Shown here: positions 1 through 7,173 of the stretch, in pieces
Numbering within the stretch: position 1 is the stretch's first letter
Layout: each line of letters begins with the position of its first letter
Source of the DNA: an uncultured Bacteroidales bacterium
GTDB lineage: Bacteria > Bacteroidota > Bacteroidia > Bacteroidales > UBA932
Reading direction: 5' to 3'
Length of the DNA stretch: 50,292 bases
Assembly (NCBI GenBank): GCA_900318565.1
Contig: ONLD01000008.1
Span: forward strand, 1 to 50,292
Notes under the pieces: model-generated
What the model was told of the DNA's origin: nothing
Databases searched by the model: none
Seen by the model: only the letters and a program-made list of their open reading frames with translations
Translations under genes and position numbers: made by a program

Positions 1-126
1 CTAAAAAATAGTTCATCCGTACCACCCATCTCACATCAAAAGCAAATATAAAAAAGAACACCGCAACCCCATATTGGAATCACGGTGCAAATCTAAAAGA
101 CTAAAAAGGGTCGGCCTCATTTTTTT
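1..126. other. Left-edge non-coding stretch with terminator-like end
   Basis: No credible gene is visible. The first ~85 bases are AT-rich and featureless. Positions 99-126 hold GACTAAAAAGGGTC followed by GGCCTC and a run of T on the plus strand. This resembles the minus-strand terminator region at 8121-8165, which also combines GACTAAAAAGTC, GCCTCTC and a T run. In both places the motif lies just outside a copy of the hairpin repeat. It could end a gene lying left of the window, or mark the outer edge of the repeat. Confidence 0.4.
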
Positions 127-327
127 GTGCGCAAGGCACCTCTGCGGTCGGCAGTTGCCCCTGAGAGGACTCCGTTCCGCTTCGCTCCACTCCGGCCCCT
201 CCCATCGTCATCTGCGTCATCGCTGCGCGATAACTTGCTGCCGACGGGCCCCTCCCCCTGCCCGTGTCCGGGGGTGGACACGCCTCTCAGAGGCAACTGC
301 CGGCCGCCAAGCTGTGCCCTGGCGCAC
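127..327. repeat. Left hairpin unit of the insertion sequence
   Basis: Positions 127-168 pair imperfectly with 283-327; the core 149-168 against 283-302 matches at 19 of 20 bases. Inside lie a G/C-rich block (194-262) and the terminal palindrome CGTGTCCGGGGGTGGACACG (263-282). On the reverse strand the middle contains a small hairpin, ATCGC-gca-GCGAT. The last ~13 codons of the transposase gene, including its stop at 287-289, lie inside the inner arm. Positions 194-262 are identical to 7912-7980. Confidence 0.8.
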
Positions 328-1846
328 CAAGGGCGATGTATTTCCTCAGATTGTGAGCGAGGGCTACAAGCCCGAACTCAACGCTGACTTTTGCGTTGGA
401 TTTGAGCCTGAACCGCTTGAAGCCGTGGTTGAACTTGATATCACCGAAGACGGCCTCGGGCTCGATGGGACGCATACTCCTGTGATACAGCCCCTTCTCG
501 CTCGTAAGCAGTCTCTTTGCTTCAGCACGGAACGCATTGTTCTGATGATTTACTTCAATGGTTCTCTGCCTGGCCGTTCCCTTATAGCACATACATCTCA
601 AAGGACACCCCGTACAGTCCTGCGCTCTGTATTTGCTGATGGTAGACACATATCCCAGGTCCGACTTGGTTCTCTCGTCTCCGATATGCTCAATATGCTG
701 CCCCATCGGACACACATAATAGTTCTCTTCAGCATTGTAGTACAGATTATGAACGAGGAACGGATTTTTCCGGCGATACCTCTTGTCATCGGCGTGGAAC
801 ATGTTGTATTTCACATATGGAGTGACCCCTATGCCAAAGAGATGCGCATAGTTCTGCTCACTGCCGTATCCTGAGTCGGCACATATCTCGTCACTCTGGA
901 AGCCGTATCTGTCACTGAACGATGTGATATATGGGATAAGCGTTCCCTGGTCGGTTGGCCTCCAGAAGATGCCGTAGTTGGTGATGAACTGGTTCTCGGT
1001 TGATATCTGCACGTTATAGCCCGGCTTTGTCTGACCGTTGTTCATCGCATCCTCCTTCATACGCATGAACGTGGCATCGGGATCTGTCTTGCTGTAACTG
1101 TTCCGGTCTCCCAGTGTATCAAGTTTGTCCTCATACTCCTTCATCTTGGGTGCATTCTCGCTTTTTACTTTCTCGACGGCCTTGCGTAGTTTCTTGTCGC
1201 TGATGCCGTCCTCGTCCATCTTGTTCAGTATCCGATCAGCCCGTGCGGCCATCTCCTCGGCCGTCAGCTCCTGCTGATCTTCCGCACTTTCAATGGCGAG
1301 AGCCCTCTCGGCGGCTTCCAGCACAGTTTTTACATTCGCTTCCAGCTTTGCCTTGTTCTTCTCGGTGCTGCCTTTCCAGACAAAGGTATATTTGTTGGCA
1401 ACGGATTCGATTTTCGTCCCGTCTATATATTGAACCTTGAGGGATACCAGTCCCTCATCGCTTAGTAGTAGCACAACCTGCGTGAAGAGTTTGTCAAAGA
1501 CACCTGCCAGACGCTTGCTCCGGAAGATGTTGATTGTTCTGAAGTCCGGAGCCTGCATGCCGCTGAGCCACATGTAAGCGATATTCTCGACCAAGAGCCT
1601 CTCCATATGGCGTCCGGAGTAGACATTGTTCAGATACGCATAGACTATCACCTTGAGCAGCATCCTGGGATTGTAGCTGCTGGTGCCGCCCCCTTTGTAA
1701 CCGGCTTCTATCTCGGAGATATCAAGCCTGTCGATGATTGCGCTGACCACGCGGGAGGGATGATTCTGAGGCAAATAATCGCCCAGACACGGCGGAAGAA
1801 GCAGATTATCGTTGGGATTGTAAGATTTATAGACTACCTTTGTCAT
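287..1846 (-). CDS. IS1182-family DDE transposase
   Basis: 519 residues. The N-terminal part (about 1-115) has the DUF772-type look of IS1182 transposases, and the catalytic part follows. Likely DDE residues are D142 (in YIDGTK), D324 (in CADSGYGS) and a Glu near 464 (in EPEAVFG). A charged helical insertion occupies about 155-250. A cysteine cluster (C379, C411, C414, C418, C420) may bind metal. I chose the ATG at 1846 because the longer upstream reading frame runs through the repeat arm and is not protein-like. No frameshift or internal stop is seen, so the enzyme may be active. The C-terminal residues are encoded by the inner repeat arm. CATG occurs four times here, unlike in the chromosome core. 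Confidence 0.9.
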   Translation of the reverse strand: MTKVVYKSYNPNDNLLLPPCLGDYLPQNHPSRVVSAIIDRLDISEIEAGYKGGGTSSYNPRMLLKVIVYAYLNNVYSGRHMERLLVENIAYMWLSGMQAPDFRTINIFRSKRLAGVFDKLFTQVVLLLSDEGLVSLKVQYIDGTKIESVANKYTFVWKGSTEKNKAKLEANVKTVLEAAERALAIESAEDQQELTAEEMAARADRILNKMDEDGISDKKLRKAVEKVKSENAPKMKEYEDKLDTLGDRNSYSKTDPDATFMRMKEDAMNNGQTKPGYNVQISTENQFITNYGIFWRPTDQGTLIPYITSFSDRYGFQSDEICADSGYGSEQNYAHLFGIGVTPYVKYNMFHADDKRYRRKNPFLVHNLYYNAEENYYVCPMGQHIEHIGDERTKSDLGYVSTISKYRAQDCTGCPLRCMCYKGTARQRTIEVNHQNNAFRAEAKRLLTSEKGLYHRSMRPIEPEAVFGDIKFNHGFKRFRLKSNAKVSVEFGLVALAHNLRKYIALGAPGHSLAAGSCL

Positions 1847-1959
1847 TGCTGATGTCAATGTTTTGTTTTTTTTCGCAATACAAATATGATCAAAAAGATT
1901 GACAAAAGCAATAGCTATTCCTTTGAATATCAAAAGAATAGCTATTTTCTTTAATGCTT

Positions 1960-2155
1960 TAGGCAAGGCGTAGATGCCGCTCAGGCAGCAACCGCCGGCG
2001 GACGTGTCCACCCCCGGACACGGGCAGGGGAGGGGCCCGCAAGATACGAGTTCCGCGCCAGCGGGACGAAGGAGATTGTGGGAGGGGCCGGAGTGAGCGA
2101 AGCGAACGGAGTTCCGCCAGCGGTTGGCTGACTGGCGGCTCGGAGCCTTGACCAA
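1960..2155. repeat. Right hairpin unit of the insertion sequence
   Basis: Inverted relative to the left unit. Arm 1976-1998 pairs imperfectly with 2117-2139, and the pairing extends weakly to about 1960 and 2155. The terminal palindrome lies at 2003-2022. The middle holds the hairpin TTCCGC-gcca-GCGGGA, different in sequence from the left unit but at the same place. Positions 2020-2146 match 7981-8107 at roughly 95 percent. Confidence 0.8.
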
Positions 2156-2196
2156 GGGAAGCTGGCGTAAGGGCAAATTCCTTAATTATAATTGGC

Positions 2197-2227
2197 TCAC
2201 CCCGCCGGAATAATACTGGCGGGGTGA
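2197..2227 (-). terminator. Perfect 10-bp hairpin downstream of lipoprotein genes
   Basis: TCACCCCGCC and GGCGGGGTGA form a perfect 10-bp stem with an 11-base loop, 41 bases beyond the stop of the minus-strand lipoprotein gene. On that strand it is followed by AT-rich sequence rather than a clean T run. A close relative, with the same flanking CTTAATTAT, lies at 5002-5038. It is either a terminator family of this genome or a repeat flanking the lipoprotein pair. Confidence 0.55.
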
Positions 2228-2268
2228 ATTATACACAGAGATAAGAAATAACTCGTTAATAATTGACC

Positions 2269-2892
2269 TTACTGTCTATTCTCAGATGATATTCGATTAT
2301 ATACTAATGTCATATCACCGCCGAACCATCCATCTCTTGATAAATCATAAAAGTTGGTAATAGCACGAATAATGATTTGATTTGACTCTGGGACAATCGC
2401 TACTTTAATATTGTGGAGCGAAATACCATTCATTAAGATTTCGTCCTCCAAGTAATCTATCACCAAATCTCCATCATTATTAATGCAGTAATGAAATTGG
2501 TAGCAGCCTAAGCCAACACTGCATCTATTATCATCTGGGAGATAATGTGGATGTACAGGATAAGGAACGTAAAAATTAGCTTGCCCTATTTCATTGATAG
2601 TTAAAACCGGGAATAAAACATTACAATCCATAGGATTGTCACCATCAATGCAATAATCACCATACCACCATCCGTGGCTTTTCATCTGGCCAAGTATATC
2701 TGTGGAGATTATTCCATTTCCATATAAGTCTACTGGTTCGGTAATAGTTGCCGATGATAGTGAATAAGAGCCTTCTATTAATCCCACGACACCTGCAATG
2801 TTAACTTTATTATCAAGTTGACTAATGTCACAGGATGTTATAACACAACTCATTATTAAGAGTATCAACCAAGTAATAGTGTGTTTTTTCAT
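2269..2892 (-). CDS. Hypothetical lipoprotein, 207 residues
   Basis: No family recognised. The start at 2892 gives a textbook lipoprotein signal (Lys-Lys, hydrophobic stretch, lipobox ITSC with Cys21); a longer in-frame start at 2937 would bury this signal. The mature protein is rich in aromatic residues and Asp/Asn, with several Cys (in DYCIDG, MDCNV, RCSVGLGCYQF, HYCINN). The C-terminal third alternates hydrophobic and polar residues as in beta-sandwich surface proteins. It lies 51 bases downstream of the larger lipoprotein gene and is probably cotranscribed with it. Both are much more AT-rich than the chromosome core, suggesting transfer. Function unknown; attachment to a membrane through lipid is the only safe inference. 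Confidence 0.75.
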   Translation of the reverse strand: MKKHTITWLILLIMSCVITSCDISQLDNKVNIAGVVGLIEGSYSLSSATITEPVDLYGNGIISTDILGQMKSHGWWYGDYCIDGDNPMDCNVLFPVLTINEIGQANFYVPYPVHPHYLPDDNRCSVGLGCYQFHYCINNDGDLVIDYLEDEILMNGISLHNIKVAIVPESNQIIIRAITNFYDLSRDGWFGGDMTLVYNRISSENRQ

Positions 2893-2943
2893 AAGCACAT
2901 AAGAATCATTTATAACAAAGCACAAATATGGTGTCACTCCAGA

Positions 2944-4668
2944 TCAATGGTGGGTAGAAAGGTAATTGGTTACAGCAAATTCGTTTTTCAAATCTACTGG
3001 AATTAACGAGAAGAAAAATTTGCCCGTACCATATCTCTTAAGATAATAATTATCAGCTTGCTTGTTAGTAACAATATTATCCACATATTCCACACTACGC
3101 GCACCTAGTTCATCCGAGTTTTGCGTTAAAGTAATTGTTATACCATCCGTTGTCGTTTTCTCTGTGCCATAAGTACCCGATGCGCCAAATCCTTTTTTTA
3201 ATTCAAGGGCGTCTTTGAGAGTAGCACCAATATCATTCTGGTTAGTAGTCGTTACTGAGAAGGACTGTTTAAATGTAGTACTACTCTGTTTCTGAATTGT
3301 TGTACTTTGATCAATTTCCGAGATAACAAAATATATATTATCGGACGATGTTGCCAAGTTCCAATTGTTTTTAATTTCCGTCAATGATTCCTTACACGGA
3401 TAATACCATTTTGGTTCTACATATGCTGTTTCAAGGGAATATGTATTCCATGACTGATTAAAAAGAGCCCACTTATAGTGTCTATCACATTTTGTTACAT
3501 ACATTAACTCAGAAGGATCTATACTGAAAGCAAATGAATCAATTATTCCTGCAGCACCTCCTATTGTTTTTTGGAACACTTCGATTTTAAGCTCGTATTT
3601 ACCGTTCGCCCACATCCTACGCACAGCATCGGCGCAATTCGGAAGATCAGCGTCCCTTAACTCCATCTTCGATTTCATTCCGGTAGGGTCCTCACCATCA
3701 GCATCAGCATCAGCCACGGAAAATAATGCTGATGCATTAAGTGCAAATCTATATAAAATATCTCTTTCACGTTTATAAAGCACTCCATTATCAGGATTGT
3801 TCTTAGACATCCCATAGTAAATATAGTCTCGCTGGCATGCGTTATTCCACCCTGTTCCAAATTCGTTATATGCGTTTATTGTCTCTGGGCTGATAGCAGA
3901 CAACTCTGCGGCAGATATTTTATCTCCGACTTCACTTATAAGGTTTGGTCCTGCGGCTTCTGTATTATTAAGGACCTCATCAATGTCTCCCCAGAGTCCA
4001 TAATTGCCTTTTGTCGCCAGATTTTTGTTCGTCCCATCAAATGCAGGGCTAACAAATGAATACTGAACATTTCCAGACTTCGTAGCGGCGGAAGTACTAA
4101 TTCTTTCATTATCTTTTACAATTATGACGGGGAACTCTGGGAATACCTCTGCCGGTATTCTTCCAACTTCTTCTCCTGCATAATACATAAAGTGCTCATC
4201 CTGCATGTCGTCAAATCCCACAATAACTATATCAGATGCAGTATCCCAGTAATTTACACTAAAACAATTTTCATTTACCCAAGAATAGTCAGGGACCAGG
4301 ATTGTGAGCTTTGGCAAACTTGCTTCTATTAAGGATAGTTGCTCAGCGTTGTCAGAATAACTAATAAGAATCTCTCTAAAAGTGCAAGACGTTCCGGGGA
4401 TTATATAATCTTTAACGTATGGATAAAAAACATCGTAATCATTATCAAATTGCTGCAATGCTTGTTCTTTGAGAAATGAGCGCAGACTCTCATTTGCGGC
4501 AACAGCTCTAGAAAGGATGATGGCGAACTGCTGTTCTGCCTCCAAAGCATCTATTGTCTCAACATTAGTGCCCGGTGCGTTCTCAATATACAGATTATTG
4601 TCCTTTTGACATGAGGCGATAAATAGCATAATGGCGATTATAGCCTGTAGTTTAATAAAATGTTTCAT
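2944..4668 (-). CDS. Hypothetical lipoprotein, 574 residues
   Basis: The signal peptide ends in lipobox FIASC (Cys20). Residues ~40-115 resemble a segment I recall from other Bacteroidota surface lipoproteins (FAIILSRAV, FDNDYDVFYPYVKD, TFREILISY), usually followed by variable modules. The C-terminal ~130 residues carry long Ser/Thr-rich alternating stretches (around STTIQKQSSTTFKQSFSVTT and GTEKTTTDGITITLTQNS). Such patterns also occur in amphipathic hairpins of aerolysin-like pore formers, but I cannot confirm that fold. AT-rich and containing four CATG sites, so compositionally foreign. It is the first gene of a two-gene unit. Not recognised by name; function unknown. Confidence 0.8.
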   Translation of the reverse strand: MKHFIKLQAIIAIMLFIASCQKDNNLYIENAPGTNVETIDALEAEQQFAIILSRAVAANESLRSFLKEQALQQFDNDYDVFYPYVKDYIIPGTSCTFREILISYSDNAEQLSLIEASLPKLTILVPDYSWVNENCFSVNYWDTASDIVIVGFDDMQDEHFMYYAGEEVGRIPAEVFPEFPVIIVKDNERISTSAATKSGNVQYSFVSPAFDGTNKNLATKGNYGLWGDIDEVLNNTEAAGPNLISEVGDKISAAELSAISPETINAYNEFGTGWNNACQRDYIYYGMSKNNPDNGVLYKRERDILYRFALNASALFSVADADADGEDPTGMKSKMELRDADLPNCADAVRRMWANGKYELKIEVFQKTIGGAAGIIDSFAFSIDPSELMYVTKCDRHYKWALFNQSWNTYSLETAYVEPKWYYPCKESLTEIKNNWNLATSSDNIYFVISEIDQSTTIQKQSSTTFKQSFSVTTTNQNDIGATLKDALELKKGFGASGTYGTEKTTTDGITITLTQNSDELGARSVEYVDNIVTNKQADNYYLKRYGTGKFFFSLIPVDLKNEFAVTNYLSTHH

Positions 4669-4721
4669 TTGTTGTTTTTTTTATTAGAGTTGTTATTATT
4701 ATTCTCTATGGATTAATATTG

Positions 4722-4729
4722 CAAAGTTA
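4722..4729 (-). promoter_or_regulatory. -7 box TAACTTTG for lipoprotein pair
   Basis: Reads TAACTTTG on the minus strand, fitting the Bacteroidota -7 consensus TAnnTTTG, ~54 bases before the start at 4668. No convincing -33 TTG was found at the right distance. Confidence 0.45.
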
Positions 4730-5001
4730 GGCTCAGTGTTTTTCTTCTCATAATTAAAAAATATGAACCCTTCATTTTTGACCATGAACCCGTCATTTTG
4801 AGGGTTGAGCAAAAAACGACCATATCATTTAGTTATTTGCAACAACATTTTTACCAGCACTATTACTTTATTATGTTGCATATGTATCCGTTCTTAAAGA
4901 TGAAGCATACAATCAAATCCACCTTCCATTGAGATGATGAAAGATGGGCGTTCACAACTATAAAGAGGCTAATCTATGTAGGAAAGATCTCTTAATTATT
5001 A

Positions 5002-5038
5002 ATTCACCCCGCCAGATAACTATCCAGGCAGGGTGAAT
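5002..5038. repeat. Second copy of the CACCCCGCC hairpin
   Basis: ATTCACCCCGCC pairs with GGCAGGGTGAAT (one mismatch) around a 13-base loop. It is preceded by CTTAATTATTAA, as the copy at 2197-2227 is preceded by CTTAATTATAATT. The two copies are direct repeats bracketing the two lipoprotein genes. It could also be the terminator of the two-component operon ending at 5235. Confidence 0.6.
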
Positions 5039-5178
5039 AATATAAATAATTGTTATTCTTTTTTTTTATATAGCGAATCATTAGTGTCCACTAAAAATGT
5101 ATATATAGATCTTTGAAAGTATTGATAGTTAGATAGTAAGGAGGCGTTTGAGGGGCGAACGGTTTTCAATCGTAACTT

Positions 5179-5195
5179 TGTCTGTAAATCAGACA
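5179..5195. terminator. Short hairpin after response-regulator gene
   Basis: TGTCTG-taaat-CAGACA forms a perfect 6-bp stem 40 bases downstream of the minus-strand response-regulator stop, without a good T run. A weak terminator at best. Confidence 0.3.
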
Positions 5196-5234
5196 GTTAT
5201 GCATAATCAGTCGTTCGTTTTTGCTCAATTAGCT

Positions 5235-5993
5235 TCAATACAATTCTTCGTACAACTCTTTCCGCTTAGGAATGGTAATGTGTATTTCAACACCGCCGTA
5301 AGGGTTTTGCAGCACCAAGGCACACTCCCTCTTGGCCGGAAGGTCATCGAAGGCCTCAATTGCATCAAGGGCAACGATGAACTGACGGTTCACCCGGGTA
5401 AAGTGTTCCGGATTCAATTCGCCCTCAAGCTGGGAAAGCGAACCGCCGACGTAGCCGTATGTGCCGTCTTTCAGGAAGACCTTGGTGCCGCCGGTATCGG
5501 CTGCTATGTGGCTCACTTTCTCTACTGGCGTCACCAGTGTCCTGGTTCCTTGCTCCAGCATCAGGCGTTTGCGGTAATTCACCTTTCGCTGCAGGATGTC
5601 GCTTGACATATCTTTCAGCATAGACGGGCTAAGTCGCAGGAAGCGCTTCTCGCAACGCTGCAGGGCTTTTTCAAGGTCGGCTTTCTGCACCGGCTTCATC
5701 AGGTAGTCGGCGCAATTGTAATCGAATGCGCGGAGGGCGTATTCGTCGTAGCCGGTCACGAACACCACCGCAGCCTTGGTCTCCACCTTGTCGAAGATAG
5801 CGAACGACAAGCCATCGTCCAGGCGAATGTCAGAGAAGATAATGTCCAGATCCTGGTGCTCGGCAAGGAAGCGCAGAGACGCCTCGATGCTGGTAGTCTT
5901 TCCGGTCACTTCCCAATCAGGACGCAAGGCTTTTAGAGTGCGTTCAAGCGCCTGAGCACTTAGGGCTTCGTCTTCAATTATCAGAACTTTCAT
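5235..5993 (-). CDS. LytTR-family response regulator
   Basis: 252 residues. N-terminal receiver domain (~1-120): acidic pocket in IIEDEA, phospho-acceptor D55 in FSDIRLDD, switch Thr/Lys region in VFVTGYDEYAL and LMKPV. The C-terminal LytTR DNA-binding domain (~145-250) contains the typical HFTRVNRQFIVAL-like stretch. Activation would follow phosphorylation by the kinase encoded just upstream, whose 3' end it overlaps by 20 bases. The start MKVLII at 5993 fits the family better than the ATG at 6005. Target genes are unknown; such pairs usually act on nearby or cell-envelope genes. The gene stands in the accessory region, and its neighbour the kinase carries CATG sites. Confidence 0.92.
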   Translation of the reverse strand: MKVLIIEDEALSAQALERTLKALRPDWEVTGKTTSIEASLRFLAEHQDLDIIFSDIRLDDGLSFAIFDKVETKAAVVFVTGYDEYALRAFDYNCADYLMKPVQKADLEKALQRCEKRFLRLSPSMLKDMSSDILQRKVNYRKRLMLEQGTRTLVTPVEKVSHIAADTGGTKVFLKDGTYGYVGGSLSQLEGELNPEHFTRVNRQFIVALDAIEAFDDLPAKRECALVLQNPYGGVEIHITIPKRKELYEELY

Positions 5994-7083
5994 AACGGAT
6001 GTCATTTGAATTAAGTAAAGGGAGGCCTACCCGGAAAGTCATACCGTCGTTATCTATTGTAAGTTGTTTCCCGCTCAACAGCTCATAGCGGTTGCTCAGG
6101 TTCTTTAATCCGTGTCCGCTCTTTTGGGGGCTGTCGAATCGGGGAAGGATATTGTTCTCTACCACTATCCTGTCCCCGTCTTTGTAGATTCGGATAGTCA
6201 GGCTTGCTTCAGCCCCATGGCGGTTGTGCTTCAGGGCATTCTCCACCATCATCTGTACCGAAACAGGCACCACATAGGCGCTCACTCCGTCCAGGTTCCC
6301 GGCTATCTCGGCGCTCACTCCGCTGTAGCGGTAATTAATCAGCTTCAGATACTCTCTCGTAAATGCAAGCTCATTTCCGACAGGGACTATATGGGTACTG
6401 GCATTCATCATCAGATAACGGTAGATATTGGAAAGGCTCAAGGTAAAGGTCCTTGCATCTTCCGCTCCCTCAGGAATCAGGTAATAGAGCGTACTGAAAC
6501 TGTTGAAAACGAAATGGTTGTCGGCCTGCAGGGCCAGGGCATCCAATTTAGATTGCAATGCAGCCAGTTCTTCTTCTTTCGCCTGTACTTCGGCTACGGC
6601 CTTGGCCTCCTCCTCATCGCGGTGCCGGCTTATAAGGAAAGATATCAGGCAAGCCGTAGAGAGCACCGAGGTCATTGCCGAATCGGTGTAAAAGACACGC
6701 CAGAACACAGTGGTGTTTTCCGGATACACCGCCCTGTAGAAAGCGGCCACCCCATAGGCACAGAGGACATTGAAAAGCGCTACTATGAGCACCATCAGCA
6801 ACATTCTCACGAAAGTCTTTTCCTGCTTCCAGAATATCCGGGCTACGGCAGCGCAAAAGAGAAGCGACAACTCAATGAGTACCGTTGTCTCTATCATGTG
6901 TTCGGCCAAGTCAACACCCACTTCGCCAAGAAGTGCAAGTCCGCTGAAATCCTTGTAATATGGAATGCTCACCACGCACCATAGCGCCCAGCTGACGGCA
7001 ATGGCCAGCAGCACGACTGTCAGATGACGGTGCCGGCGTTCCTCTTTGGTAGTATTGTATGTATCGAAAATGCTGAAGTACAT
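5974..7083 (-). CDS. LytS/YehU-type sensor histidine kinase
   Basis: 369 residues. About four membrane segments occupy the first ~150 residues, with no large extracellular sensor. A short coiled region (~155-185) rich in Glu/Ala follows, then the His_kinase domain. The phospho-acceptor is H190 in DNHFVFNSF; the family norm is NPHFLFN, so the Pro before His is replaced. The ATPase domain has N282 in VENALKHN and a glycine motif in GHGLKNL. The start at 7083 (MYFSIFD) was preferred over 7128. It forms a two-gene operon with the response regulator. The ligand is unknown, and the short loops suggest sensing within the membrane. CATG at 6216 and 6895 separates it from the core genome. Confidence 0.9.
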   Translation of the reverse strand: MYFSIFDTYNTTKEERRHRHLTVVLLAIAVSWALWCVVSIPYYKDFSGLALLGEVGVDLAEHMIETTVLIELSLLFCAAVARIFWKQEKTFVRMLLMVLIVALFNVLCAYGVAAFYRAVYPENTTVFWRVFYTDSAMTSVLSTACLISFLISRHRDEEEAKAVAEVQAKEEELAALQSKLDALALQADNHFVFNSFSTLYYLIPEGAEDARTFTLSLSNIYRYLMMNASTHIVPVGNELAFTREYLKLINYRYSGVSAEIAGNLDGVSAYVVPVSVQMMVENALKHNRHGAEASLTIRIYKDGDRIVVENNILPRFDSPQKSGHGLKNLSNRYELLSGKQLTIDNDGMTFRVGLPLLNSNDIRYESSDN

Positions 7084-7173
7084 CGCTGCGGTATTTTGCC
7101 GAAAGATACGCCATTTAATCCTGCACACAAAATAAAACTTGGTGAAAACTGCATTTTCGACCGTGAAGGTGCA

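Larger units (their letters stand above)
127..2155 (-). mobile_element. IS1182-like insertion sequence with long hairpin arms
   Basis: One transposase gene lies between two inverted structured units (127-327 and 1960-2155). The two units share CGTGTCCACCCCCGGACACG (2003-2022; nearly exact reverse complement at 263-282), a G-rich block next to it, and a block containing GGAGTGAGCGAAGCGAACGG. Each unit also folds on itself through outer arms. The boundaries given are the outer limits of the arm pairing. True ends and a target duplication could not be fixed, so the transposing unit may be only 263-2022. A transposase-less relative sits at 7912-8107. Confidence 0.7.
1847..2268. other. Non-coding stretch between transposase and lipoprotein gene
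   Basis: Holds the AT-rich leader of the transposase gene (1847-1960), with CATATTTG on the minus strand as a poor -7-like box. The right hairpin unit follows, then ~60 bases of AT-rich sequence with a terminator-like hairpin at 2197-2227. No gene is seen. Confidence 0.6.
4669..5234. other. 566-bp AT-rich intergenic region
   Basis: No credible gene. Contents: a minus-strand -7 box for the lipoprotein pair (4722-4729); a hairpin repeat (5002-5038); a T-rich run (5053-5064); the motif GTGTCCACTA near 5085, reminiscent of insertion-sequence ends; a plus-strand TAACTTTG (5173-5180); and a 6-bp hairpin (5179-5195) downstream of the response-regulator stop. Confidence 0.6.

Noticed and set aside
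74-874. Open frame across the left hairpin unit and transposase 3' end
   Set aside because: Antisense to the transposase and reading through the repeat; low complexity, Arg/Pro-rich, no family resemblance.
1847-2176. N-terminal extension of the transposase up to 2176
   Set aside because: Runs through the right hairpin unit and an AT-rich leader; protein similarity begins at MTKVVYK (1846).
5148-5606. Plus-strand frame of 152 codons
   Set aside because: Antisense to the response regulator; no recognisable protein features.
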